From positions 1,543 through 18,368 of the forward strand of contig DHJB01000061.1 in assembly GCA_002404115.1 (NCBI GenBank): DNA of 16,826 nt, written 5' to 3'. This DNA comes from Microbacteriaceae bacterium UBA4731. Its GTDB lineage: Bacteria > Actinomycetota > Actinomycetes > Actinomycetales > Microbacteriaceae. The stretch's first letter is position 1; every line of letters starts with the position of its first letter. This document shows positions 1 through 7,006 of this stretch, one piece after another. A program made the position numbers and the translations under genes. The notes beneath the pieces are model-generated. The model ran no database searches. It saw only the letters and a program-made list of their open reading frames with translations, and was not told the DNA's origin.

Positions 1-71
1 AGCTGCTCGAGACATCGGAGACCTACCGAGAGATTGTGTCGTCCCAGCTGGCCGCGGAGGACGCAGCATGA
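1..71 (+). CDS. ABC transporter subunit, C-terminal end only (partial)
   Basis: The first 71 bases, read from base 3, encode the last 22 residues of a protein that begins outside the window. The tail ([20 protein letters not shown], then two alanines and TGA) is typical of the C-terminus of ABC exporter half-transporters, where a '[13 protein letters not shown]' helix follows the nucleotide-binding domain. Its stop overlaps the start of the next ABC gene as ATGA, which indicates translational coupling. It is therefore probably the partner subunit of a heterodimeric exporter. Nothing catalytic is visible in this fragment; the assignment rests on the tail motif and the neighbour. Confidence 0.7.
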   Translation, partial: LLETSETYREIVSSQLAAEDAA

Positions 72-2029
72 GTCAGGCAGAGGGCACCAGGACCCCGGCC
101 CGTCCGCCGATGGGGCGCGGCGGACCCTTCGGTGGCATGAGCATGCCCGCCGAGAAGGCGATGAACTTCGGGCCGTCCGCCCGGCGCCTGCTCGGCAAGC
201 TGCGGCCGGAGCGAGCCTGGCTCGTGCTCGTGCTCGTGCTCGCCGTCGCGAGCGTCACCTTCTCGGTGATCGGTCCGCGGCTGCTCGGCGAGGGTACCAA
301 CCTCATCTTCTCCGGCGTCATCTCGAAGAACCTGCCGGCCGGGGTGAGCCAGTCGGCCCTGATCGCGCAGTTGCGTGCAGCAGGGGAGACCGCGAAAGCC
401 GACATGCTCAGCGGGATGACGCTGACGCCCGGCTTCGGCATCGACTTCGCGGCGCTGTCCACCGTGCTGCTCTGGGCGATGGCTTTGTACGTGTTCTCCT
501 CCGCCTTCAGCTGGGTGCAGGCCTACGTACTGAACGGCGTCGTGCAGCGCACGGTGTTCCGCCTGCGCGCGCAGATCGAGGCGAAGATCAACCGGCTCCC
601 ACTGCGCTACTTCGACACCGTGCAGCGCGGCGAACTGCTCAGCCGCGTCACCAACGACGTGGACAACATCTCGCAGAGCCTGCAGCAGTCGCTGAGCCAG
701 GCAGTCACCTCGCTGCTCACCGTCGTCGGCGTCATCGTGATGATGTTCCTGCTGTCGCCGGTGCTCGCCCTGATCGCCCTGGTCACCGTGCCGCTCACGC
801 TCGTGACCACGATGCTCATCGCGAAGCGGTCGCAGAAGCTCTTCGCCCAGCAGTGGAAGAACACGGGCGAGCTGAACGGCCAGATCGAGGAGACCTTCAC
901 CGGGCACGCCCTGGTCAAGGTGTTCGGCCGTCAGCGCGAAGTGGACCAGCGCTTCGCCGAAAAGAACGACGAGCTCTACGAGGCCAGTTTCGGGGCCCAG
1001 TTCGTCAGCGGCCTGATCATGCCGGCGATGAACTTCATCGGCAACCTGGTCTACGTGGGGATCGCGGTCGTCGGCGGCCTGCAGGTTGCCTCAGGCGCGA
1101 TGCAGCTCGGCGACGTGCAGGCCTTCATCCAGTACTCCCGGCAGTTCACCCAGCCGCTCGCCCAACTCGGGTCGATGGCCAATCTGCTGCAGTCGGGTGT
1201 GGCATCCGCCGAGCGCGTGTTCGAGCTCCTGGATGCCGAGGAACAGAGCCCAGAACCGGAGCCGGCCGTGACCCCAGAGGTCACCCGCGGCCGCCTGGAG
1301 TTCGACCGGGTCTCCTTCCGCTACCTGCCGGACAAGCCGCTCATCGACAGCCTGAGCCTCGTTGCCGAACCGGGCCAGACCGTCGCCATCGTCGGGCCGA
1401 CCGGAGCGGGCAAGACCACCCTGGTCAACCTGATGATGCGCTTCTACGAGATCGACTCCGGGCGTATCACCCTCGACGGCGTCGACGTGGCAGAGATGAC
1501 CCGCCACGACCTGCGCTCGCGCATGGGCATGGTGCTGCAGGACACCTGGCTGTTCGGCGGGACCGTTCGCGAGAACATCGCCTACGGCCGGCCGGATGCG
1601 ACGGAGGAGGAGATCCGTGAGGCGGCCAGCGCGACGTACGTCGACCGGTTCGTGCACTCGCTGCCGGAGGGTTACGACACGGTGCTCGACGACGAGGGCG
1701 GCAACGTCAGCGCGGGGGAGAAGCAGCTGCTCACCATCGCCAGGGCGTTCCTCGCCCGTCCGAGCGTGCTCATCCTCGACGAGGCGACGAGCTCGGTCGA
1801 CACGCGCACGGAGGTGCTCGTGCAGGAGGCGATGAGCGCCCTGCGCGCGGACCGCACGAGCTTCGTCATCGCGCACCGCCTGTCGACCATCCGCGACGCT
1901 GACCTGATCCTCGTGATGGAGGCCGGACGCATCGTCGAACAGGGAAACCACGCCGAGCTCCTCGCCGCGGATGGCGCCTACCGCGCCCTCTACAACGCCC
2001 AGTTCGCCGCCGCCGTCACCGAGGTCTGA
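68..2029 (+). CDS. ABC exporter half-transporter (fused permease and ATPase)
   Basis: This 653-residue protein has the standard layout of type IV ABC exporters: an N-terminal membrane domain followed by an ATPase. Hydrophobic segments lie near residues 52-73, 127-155, 215-255 and 312-342. The nucleotide-binding domain (about 405-640) has Walker A GPTGAGKT (443-450), Q-loop Gln491, a signature of the form VSAGEKQ (547-553), Walker B VLILDE ending in catalytic Glu572, and the switch His603. All catalytic residues are present, so it should hydrolyse ATP. The VSAGEKQ signature differs from LSGGQ but is common in the multidrug-type subfamily. The Gly/Met/Pro-rich N-terminus before the first membrane helix is also usual there. 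The ATGA overlap with the preceding ABC gene argues for a heterodimer. The substrate (drug, lipid or peptide) cannot be told from sequence. Confidence 0.93.
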   Translation: MSQAEGTRTPARPPMGRGGPFGGMSMPAEKAMNFGPSARRLLGKLRPERAWLVLVLVLAVASVTFSVIGPRLLGEGTNLIFSGVISKNLPAGVSQSALIAQLRAAGETAKADMLSGMTLTPGFGIDFAALSTVLLWAMALYVFSSAFSWVQAYVLNGVVQRTVFRLRAQIEAKINRLPLRYFDTVQRGELLSRVTNDVDNISQSLQQSLSQAVTSLLTVVGVIVMMFLLSPVLALIALVTVPLTLVTTMLIAKRSQKLFAQQWKNTGELNGQIEETFTGHALVKVFGRQREVDQRFAEKNDELYEASFGAQFVSGLIMPAMNFIGNLVYVGIAVVGGLQVASGAMQLGDVQAFIQYSRQFTQPLAQLGSMANLLQSGVASAERVFELLDAEEQSPEPEPAVTPEVTRGRLEFDRVSFRYLPDKPLIDSLSLVAEPGQTVAIVGPTGAGKTTLVNLMMRFYEIDSGRITLDGVDVAEMTRHDLRSRMGMVLQDTWLFGGTVRENIAYGRPDATEEEIREAASATYVDRFVHSLPEGYDTVLDDEGGNVSAGEKQLLTIARAFLARPSVLILDEATSSVDTRTEVLVQEAMSALRADRTSFVIAHRLSTIRDADLILVMEAGRIVEQGNHAELLAADGAYRALYNAQFAAAVTEV

Positions 2030-2073
2030 CCCGGGCCCCCTTCCCCTTCCGTTCGTGAAAACCCGCCCCACCG

Positions 2074-2110
2074 TTTTCCACAGGCTTCGCGGGCGGTGAG
2101 GTTATCCCCA
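2074..2110 (+). promoter_or_regulatory. Pair of DnaA-box-like sequences
   Basis: In the 131-base gap between the ABC gene and the DUF4192 gene, TTTTCCACA (2074-2082) matches the relaxed DnaA-box consensus TTWTNCACA. TTATCCCCA (2102-2110), 28 bases further on in the same orientation, differs from TTATCCACA at one position. Both are followed by G (CCACAGG and CCCCAGA). They could bind DnaA, or be a short intergenic element that merely resembles DnaA boxes. No other origin feature is present. The remainder of the gap shows no convincing promoter. Confidence 0.35.
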
Positions 2111-2160
2111 GAACCGGCGTCCGGGGCCGGGCGGGGCCACGCCGAGGCCAGAGTGTCCGC

Positions 2161-3360
2161 ATGCAGAAGAACATCGTCAAGACCAGGCAGGCGCACGACT
2201 TCCTTGCGCTCGTGCCGCAACTCCTCGGCTTCCTCCCGGAAAAGTGCATCGTGCTCGTCGCCTTCCGCGGCAACCGCACCTGCGGTGCGATGCGCTTCAA
2301 CCTGCCGGATCCGGCCGCGCCGACCAAGGTGCACAAGCGCATCGCGACCACGCTGATCGGCACGTTGTGCAAGATCCCCGGCGTCGACGCCGTCGTCCCG
2401 GTGGCCTACACCGACGATGCCTTCGAGAAGGCCCCCGGAATCCCACACGAACGCTTCGCGGAGGTCCTGGTCGCGCGTGCCGCGCTCTCCGGGTTCCTCG
2501 TGCGCGACGCGCTCTGCGTTGGCGCGGATGCGTGGGGCTCCTACCTCGACCCCGACTGCCCGGCCGGGGGACACCCGCTCAGCGACATCGCGACCTCGGC
2601 GGTGCACGAGGCCATTCCGGAGGACTCCCGCCGCGACCTGGCCACCCTCCGAAGCGGTGCCGAACTGCCGACCGTCGACCTGGCCATCAAGGAACGCGTC
2701 GCCCGCCGGCTGGTCAGGTACGAGCGGCTGGGGCGCAGCGCGGCCTCGCTGCCCGAGCTGATCGACATGGTCGGCGACATCCTGGACCCGGTCGAAACGG
2801 CCGAAGCTGCGCTCACCTGGGACGCGTCGGCGTTGCGGGTGGACGACATCGGCGCGCTTCTGTTCCTCGTGCAGGGCCCGTCGAACCGCGACCAGATGAT
2901 GCTGCAATTCGCCTTCGGCGAGCAGGTGGGCATCGACACCTACGAGCTGAACGTGCGCTATGCGGTCATCCAGAGGGTTACCGGGCGCAGCATGGACGAC
3001 ATCATCAGGGACGAGTATGACCACTCGGCCGGCGTCGACCCGGAGGTCAGGCAGACCAGCGACCTGATGCTTGGGCTCGGCACGGAGCGGCCGGACCCCG
3101 TCCGCATCGAGCGCGCCATCACGCTGCTGAAGGCAGTCGTGGCGATGGCGCCTCGCTCGGCCAGGCCGGCCCCGTTGTGCATGCTCGCCTGGCTGTCCTG
3201 GGCGCTCGGGCGCGGGTCAGTGGCCGGGATTTTCATCGACGGGGCCCTCGCGATCGACCCCGAATACAGCATGGCCGCGCTGCTCAACGCCGTCGTGTGC
3301 TCCGGGCATCTGCCCGACTGGGCGTACCAGGTGCCGTTCGACGAGGACTCGAGCGACTGA
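2161..3360 (+). CDS. DUF4192 family protein, function unknown
   Basis: The 399-residue product carries the hallmark start of the actinobacterial DUF4192 family: a 'HDFLALVPQLLGFLPE' segment (about 12-28), then a hydrophobic strand (IVLVAF) and a basic 'MRFNLPD' stretch. The family has no established function. The C-terminal third (about 320-390) is alanine-rich and helical, with a TPR-like pattern ending in 'AIDPEYSMAALLNAV', which may be a protein-binding surface. No signal peptide or membrane segment is seen, so it is probably cytoplasmic. ATG at 2161 is the first good start in frame. No convincing Shine-Dalgarno sequence precedes it, so initiation may be weak or leaderless. It stands alone between the exporter and a convergent aminotransferase, so context gives no role. 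Confidence 0.85.
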   Translation: MQKNIVKTRQAHDFLALVPQLLGFLPEKCIVLVAFRGNRTCGAMRFNLPDPAAPTKVHKRIATTLIGTLCKIPGVDAVVPVAYTDDAFEKAPGIPHERFAEVLVARAALSGFLVRDALCVGADAWGSYLDPDCPAGGHPLSDIATSAVHEAIPEDSRRDLATLRSGAELPTVDLAIKERVARRLVRYERLGRSAASLPELIDMVGDILDPVETAEAALTWDASALRVDDIGALLFLVQGPSNRDQMMLQFAFGEQVGIDTYELNVRYAVIQRVTGRSMDDIIRDEYDHSAGVDPEVRQTSDLMLGLGTERPDPVRIERAITLLKAVVAMAPRSARPAPLCMLAWLSWALGRGSVAGIFIDGALAIDPEYSMAALLNAVVCSGHLPDWAYQVPFDEDSSD

Positions 3361-3372
3361 GCAGGTCAGCGG

Positions 3373-3408
3373 AAAAACTCCGGGGCGGGATCGGGTGCCC
3401 GCCCCGGA
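3373..3408 (-). terminator. Intrinsic terminator between convergent genes
   Basis: A perfect 11-base-pair stem, TCCGGGGCGGG (3379-3389) with CCCGCCCCGGA (3398-3408), encloses an 8-base loop. On the minus strand the stem is followed directly by GTTTTTCC (bases 3378-3371), giving a U tract. It thus terminates the leftward aminotransferase transcript 11 bases after its stop. On the plus strand the hairpin lies 18 bases after the DUF4192 stop but is followed by CATTTCGG, so it would act less efficiently there, although it may still block read-through. Confidence 0.85.
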
Positions 3409-3418
3409 CATTTCGGAC

Positions 3419-4882
3419 CTACAGGTGCTTGGGTGCCTCTGACAGCACCCCGTGCAGGATTTCCCCGATTTCGCGGAATTCGGCCGGGCCGATGGTCAGC
3501 GGCGGTGCCAACTGCACAACGGGGTCGCCCCGGTCGTCGGCGCGGCAGTACAGCCCGGCCTCGAACAGCGCCTTCGACAGGTAGCCGCGCAGCAGGCGCT
3601 CTGACTCCTCGTCGCTGAACGTCTCCTTGGTGCCCTTGTCCTTGACCAGCTCGATGCCGAAGAAGTAGCCCTCGCCGCGCACGTCGCCGACGATCGGCAG
3701 GTCCAGCAGCTGCTCCAGCTCGGCGCGGAAGATCGGCGAGTTCTCGCGGACGTTCTCGTTGAGCTTCTCCTCCTCGAAGATGTCGAGGTTGGCCAGGGCG
3801 ACGGCGGAGGACACCGGGTGTCCGCCGAACGTGTAGCCGTGGTAGAACGCTGTGTCGCCGTGCTTGAACGGCTCGTAAATGCGCTCGCTCACGATGGTCG
3901 CGCCGATCGGCGAGTAACCGCTCGTCATGCCCTTCGCGCAGGTGATCATGTCCGGCTCGATACCGAAGGTCGTCGAAGCGAACATGTTGCCGATGCGGCC
4001 GAACGCGGTGATGACCTCGTCGGCGACGAGCAGCACGTCGTACGTGTCGCAGATCTCCCGCACGCGCTTGAAGTAGCCGGGAGGAGCGGTGAAGCAGCCG
4101 CCCGAGTTCTGCACGGGCTCCAGGAACACGGCGGCAACGGTCTCCGGACCCTCGAACTGGATCATCTCTTCGATGCGGTTGGCCGCCCACAGGCCGAAGG
4201 CCTCGAGGTCGTGGCCGAGGCCCGCGCCCATCTCGTCCGCACGGTAGAAGTTCGTGTTCGGAACCCGGAAGCCACCGGGAGTGACCGGCTCGAACATTTC
4301 CTTCATGGCCGGGATGCCGGTGATGGCCAGCGCGCCCTGCGGGGTGCCGTGGTAGGCGACGGCCCGCGAGATCACCTTGTGCTTGGTGGGGCGGCCCTGC
4401 AGCTTCCAGTAGTACTTGGCCAGTTTGAAGGCCGTCTCGACGGCTTCACCGCCGCCGGTGGAGAAGAAGACGCGGTTCAGGTCGCCCGGCGCGTAGGCGG
4501 CAAGGCGGTCGGCCAGCTCGATCGCGGCCGGATGCGCGTACGACCAGATCGGGAAGAAGGCCAGCTCTTCGGCCTGCTTCGCGGCGACCTCGGCGAGGCG
4601 CTTGCGTCCGTGGCCGGCGTTGACGACGAACAGCCCGCTCAGGCCGTCGATGTACTTCTTGCCGGTCGAGTCCCAGATGTGGTGGCCCTGGCCCTTGGTG
4701 ATGATCGGCACGCCGGCGCCGGATTCCATCACCGACTGGCGCGCGAAATGCATCCAGAGGTGGTCTTTGGCCTTCTGCTGCATCGAGGCGTTCTCGGCAT
4801 CGCTGTATTCGCCGGGCGACAGTGCCGCGGCGGGGATGTGAGTGTGGTGGTGGGCAGGAACGGCCTGTTCTGAAATGGTCAT
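3419..4882 (-). CDS. Class III PLP aminotransferase, probable polyamine (putrescine) aminotransferase
   Basis: The 487-residue protein is a full-length fold-type I, class III aminotransferase. The phosphate-binding stretch FSTGGGEAVETAFKLA lies at about 140-155. The pyridine-nitrogen aspartate is Asp288 in ADEVITAFGR, and the Schiff-base lysine is Lys317 in CAKGMTSGYSPIGA. The long N-terminal lead and the 'NAGHGRKRLAEVAAKQAEEL' region resemble the polyamine/omega-amino-acid branch rather than ornithine or acetylornithine enzymes. The start ATG lies 2 bases after the Lrp-type regulator stop, so the two are one operon, with GGGGA 11 bases upstream inside the lrp end. A divergent gamma-aminobutyraldehyde dehydrogenase supports transamination of putrescine or a related amine to the aldehyde. 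Substrate is inferred from context; a GABA or beta-alanine aminotransferase remains possible. Confidence 0.85.
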   Translation of the reverse strand: MTISEQAVPAHHHTHIPAAALSPGEYSDAENASMQQKAKDHLWMHFARQSVMESGAGVPIITKGQGHHIWDSTGKKYIDGLSGLFVVNAGHGRKRLAEVAAKQAEELAFFPIWSYAHPAAIELADRLAAYAPGDLNRVFFSTGGGEAVETAFKLAKYYWKLQGRPTKHKVISRAVAYHGTPQGALAITGIPAMKEMFEPVTPGGFRVPNTNFYRADEMGAGLGHDLEAFGLWAANRIEEMIQFEGPETVAAVFLEPVQNSGGCFTAPPGYFKRVREICDTYDVLLVADEVITAFGRIGNMFASTTFGIEPDMITCAKGMTSGYSPIGATIVSERIYEPFKHGDTAFYHGYTFGGHPVSSAVALANLDIFEEEKLNENVRENSPIFRAELEQLLDLPIVGDVRGEGYFFGIELVKDKGTKETFSDEESERLLRGYLSKALFEAGLYCRADDRGDPVVQLAPPLTIGPAEFREIGEILHGVLSEAPKHL

Positions 4883-4884
4883 TT

Positions 4885-5367
4885 TTATCGTGTTCCCCAG
4901 TTGTAGAACTGCTTGTGGAGTTTGAGGTAAACAAACGTCTCGGTGGAGGTGACTCCCTCGAGATTGCGGATCTGCGAGTTGAGCAGGTTTATCAGCTCCT
5001 CATCGTTCTCACACACCACTTCGGCCAGGATGTCGAACGATCCTGCGGTGAGAACCAGGTAGTCGATGGCGGGGATGGCGGCCAGCCGGTCGGCCAGCAC
5101 CCGGGTGTCGCCGGTGGCACGGATGCCGATCATGGCCTGCCGGTAGAAACCCAGTTGCATCGGGTCGGTGACGGCGACGACCTGCATGACGCCGGCATCG
5201 GTCAGCTTCTGCACGCGCTGGCGCACCGCTGCCTCGCTCAACCCGACGGCCTTGCCGATTTCGGCATACGAGCGACGCCCGTCCGCCTGCAGCTGTTCGA
5301 CTATCTTCTTGGAGACCTCGTCCAGCGGCGCCGGCTTGCCGGCGAGGTTGCGTCCGTTTGCGTTCAT
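4885..5367 (-). CDS. Lrp/AsnC-family transcriptional regulator
   Basis: At 160 residues this has the usual family length. An AsnC-type helix-turn-helix spans about residues 16-75, containing DGRRSYAEIGKAVGLSEAAV and RQRVQKLTDAGV. A RAM effector-binding and oligomerisation domain spans about 76-150, including DYLVLTAGSFDILAEV. Such proteins form dimers to octamers and respond to amino acids or related amines. It is the first gene of a two-gene minus-strand operon with the aminotransferase and lies divergent from the aldehyde dehydrogenase gene, the standard position for a local regulator of both. No Shine-Dalgarno sequence precedes the ATG. The likely promoter places the transcript start on the ATG itself (see the promoter entry). 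An effector cannot be identified from sequence. Confidence 0.92.
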   Translation of the reverse strand: MNANGRNLAGKPAPLDEVSKKIVEQLQADGRRSYAEIGKAVGLSEAAVRQRVQKLTDAGVMQVVAVTDPMQLGFYRQAMIGIRATGDTRVLADRLAAIPAIDYLVLTAGSFDILAEVVCENDEELINLLNSQIRNLEGVTSTETFVYLKLHKQFYNWGTR

Positions 5368-5373
5368 TCATCG

Positions 5374-5402
5374 ATTGTGTCAGTGAAAGTGCCCATCGGC
5401 AA
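5374..5402 (-). promoter_or_regulatory. Candidate leaderless promoter of the lrp-aminotransferase operon
   Basis: On the minus strand, TTGCCG (5402-5397) and CACAAT (5379-5374) are separated by exactly 17 bases. Each matches the sigma-70-type hexamers at 4 of 6 positions. The -10 is followed by six bases and then the ATG at 5367, so transcription would begin at or next to the start codon. This fits the absence of a ribosome binding site. Leaderless mRNAs are common in actinomycetes. Confidence 0.5.
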
Positions 5403-5404
5403 GT

Positions 5405-5440
5405 GAATCCGCAGCTCGACGCGCACAAAACTGCGGAATC
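5405..5440. promoter_or_regulatory. Inverted repeat, candidate operator for the Lrp-type regulator
   Basis: GAATCCGCAG (5405-5414) and CTGCGGAATC (5431-5440) form an inverted repeat matching at 9 of 10 positions, with 16 bases between the arms. A further partial half-site, GATTCCGC, lies at 5502-5509. The repeat sits just upstream of the candidate lrp -35 and between the two divergent genes. This is a plausible binding site for autoregulation and control of the dehydrogenase. Lrp-family operators are variable, so the assignment is by position and symmetry only. Confidence 0.45.
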
Positions 5441-5454
5441 CAAACAACTGGGCC

Positions 5455-5483
5455 TTCGTGACCGACGGGTCGACGGATAGGAT
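5455..5483 (+). promoter_or_regulatory. Weak candidate promoter of the aldehyde dehydrogenase gene
   Basis: TAGGAT (5478-5483) is a possible -10 with a poor -35 (TTCGTG, 5455-5460) at 17 bases. It would leave a leader of about 55 bases before the ATG at 5546. The -35 hardly matches consensus, so activation by a regulator, or a different sigma factor, would be needed. The downstream AGGGAG at 5530-5535, 10 bases before the ATG, is a good ribosome binding site. Confidence 0.3.
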
Positions 5484-5545
5484 AAACGCGACGGTGCGGT
5501 CGATTCCGCGCCCGAGATGGCGATTACCCAGGGAGTCCCGCAGTC

Positions 5546-6982
5546 ATGAGCGCTCGCGAATTACGCAACTTTGTCAACGGTGAGTACGTCGAGTCGAGGT
5601 CGGCTGCACGCCTGGATCTGATCGACCCGGCCACCGAGAACGTGTACGCGACCAGTCCCATCTCCAGCGCCGACGACGTCGACGAGGCCTACTCCTCGGC
5701 GGAGACGGCGTTCGAGCAGTGGGGCGAATCGACCCCGGCCGAGCGCCAGCTCGCGCTGTTCCGGATCGCGGATGCCATGGAGGCTCGCGCCGACGAATTC
5801 GCCGACGCGGAATCCCAGGACACCGGAAAACCGCGTGCCTCGCTGGTCGAGGACGAGATCCTGCTCTCCGTCGACCAGATTCGTTTCTTTGCGGGCGCGG
5901 CCCGCAACCTGGAAGGCAAGTCGGCGGGGGAGTACCTCAAGGACCACACCTCCTTCGTGCGGCGCGAACCGATCGGCGTCGTCGGCCAGGTCACCCCCTG
6001 GAACTACCCGCTCAACATGGCGGTGTGGAAGTTCGCCCCCGCCATCGCCGCCGGCAACACCACGGTGCTGAAGCCCTCCGACACCACCCCGAGCGCGACG
6101 CTGCTGCTCGCCGAGGTTGCCGCCGAGTTCCTCCCGAAGGGCGTGCTCAACGTCGTCACGGGCGACCGCAGCACCGGCGCGGCCATGATCGACCACAAGA
6201 CGCCGCAACTGGTCTCTATCACGGGGTCCGTGCGCGCGGGCATGGAGGTGGCGAAGGCCGCGTCGAGCGACCTTAAGCGGGTGCACCTCGAACTCGGCGG
6301 CAAGGCGCCCGTCATCGTCTTCGACGATGCTGACATCCCGGCGGCGGTCGCGGGCATCGTCGCCGCCGGCTTCTTCAACGCCGGCCAGGACTGCACGGCC
6401 GCGACGCGCCTGCTCGTGCAGGACGGCATCCACGACGAGTTCGTGTCGGCGCTCGCCGCGTACGCGAAAGACAACGCGAGGACCGGCGCGCCGAACGAGG
6501 ACGGCATCCTCTTCGGGCCGGTGAACAACGCCAGCCAGCTGGCCCAGGTCACCGGGTTCATCGAGCGGCTGCCCGACTATGCCGTGGTCGAACTGGGCGG
6601 ACACCGCCAGGGCGTGAGAGGGTACTTCCACGAGGCGACCATCGTGAGCGGCCTCCGTCAGGACGATGAGGCCGTGCAGCGGGAAATCTTCGGACCGGTC
6701 GTCACCGTGCAGAAGTTCACGGACGAGGCCGAGGCCCTGCGCTGGGCCAACGACTCGCAGTACGGACTGGCGTCGTCGGTCTGGACGCGGGACCACGGCC
6801 GTGCCATGCGTCTGGCCAAAAGGCTGGACTTCGGCTGCGTCTGGATCAACACCCACATCCCGATCGTCGCCGAGATGCCGCACGGCGGCTTCAAGCACTC
6901 CGGCTACGGCAAGGACCTCTCGATGTATGGTTTTGAGGACTACACCCGCATCAAGCACGTCATGTCGTACATCGGTCGCTAG
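5546..6982 (+). CDS. Gamma-aminobutyraldehyde dehydrogenase-like aldehyde dehydrogenase
   Basis: The 478-residue protein is a complete NAD(P)-dependent aldehyde dehydrogenase. Asn153 in [10 protein letters not shown] stabilises the oxyanion, Glu249 in LELGGKAP is the general base, and Cys283 in GQDCTA is the nucleophile. The C-terminal block, with [15 protein letters not shown] and then the [19 protein letters not shown] segment, closely resembles the gamma-aminobutyraldehyde dehydrogenase subfamily (E. coli PatD/YdcW type), which oxidises 4-aminobutanal to GABA. It is divergent from the regulator-aminotransferase operon, and the two enzymes would act in sequence on putrescine. AGGGAG 10 bases before the ATG supports this start. 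No transporter or GABA aminotransferase gene is nearby. Its stop lies only 24 bases before the FHA gene, with no terminator between. Confidence 0.9.
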   Translation: MSARELRNFVNGEYVESRSAARLDLIDPATENVYATSPISSADDVDEAYSSAETAFEQWGESTPAERQLALFRIADAMEARADEFADAESQDTGKPRASLVEDEILLSVDQIRFFAGAARNLEGKSAGEYLKDHTSFVRREPIGVVGQVTPWNYPLNMAVWKFAPAIAAGNTTVLKPSDTTPSATLLLAEVAAEFLPKGVLNVVTGDRSTGAAMIDHKTPQLVSITGSVRAGMEVAKAASSDLKRVHLELGGKAPVIVFDDADIPAAVAGIVAAGFFNAGQDCTAATRLLVQDGIHDEFVSALAAYAKDNARTGAPNEDGILFGPVNNASQLAQVTGFIERLPDYAVVELGGHRQGVRGYFHEATIVSGLRQDDEAVQREIFGPVVTVQKFTDEAEALRWANDSQYGLASSVWTRDHGRAMRLAKRLDFGCVWINTHIPIVAEMPHGGFKHSGYGKDLSMYGFEDYTRIKHVMSYIGR

Positions 6983-7006
6983 CCGCCGGGGGAGGAGACT
7001 AATCGC

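Noticed and set aside
34..1620. 528-codon plus-strand frame overlapping the ABC transporter gene
   Set aside because: Arg/Ala-rich shadow; the overlapping frame from 68 has every ABC motif.
2074..2110. Replication origin suggested by DnaA-box-like sites
   Set aside because: Only two sites, no AT-rich unwinding region, and no dnaA, dnaN or parAB genes are present.
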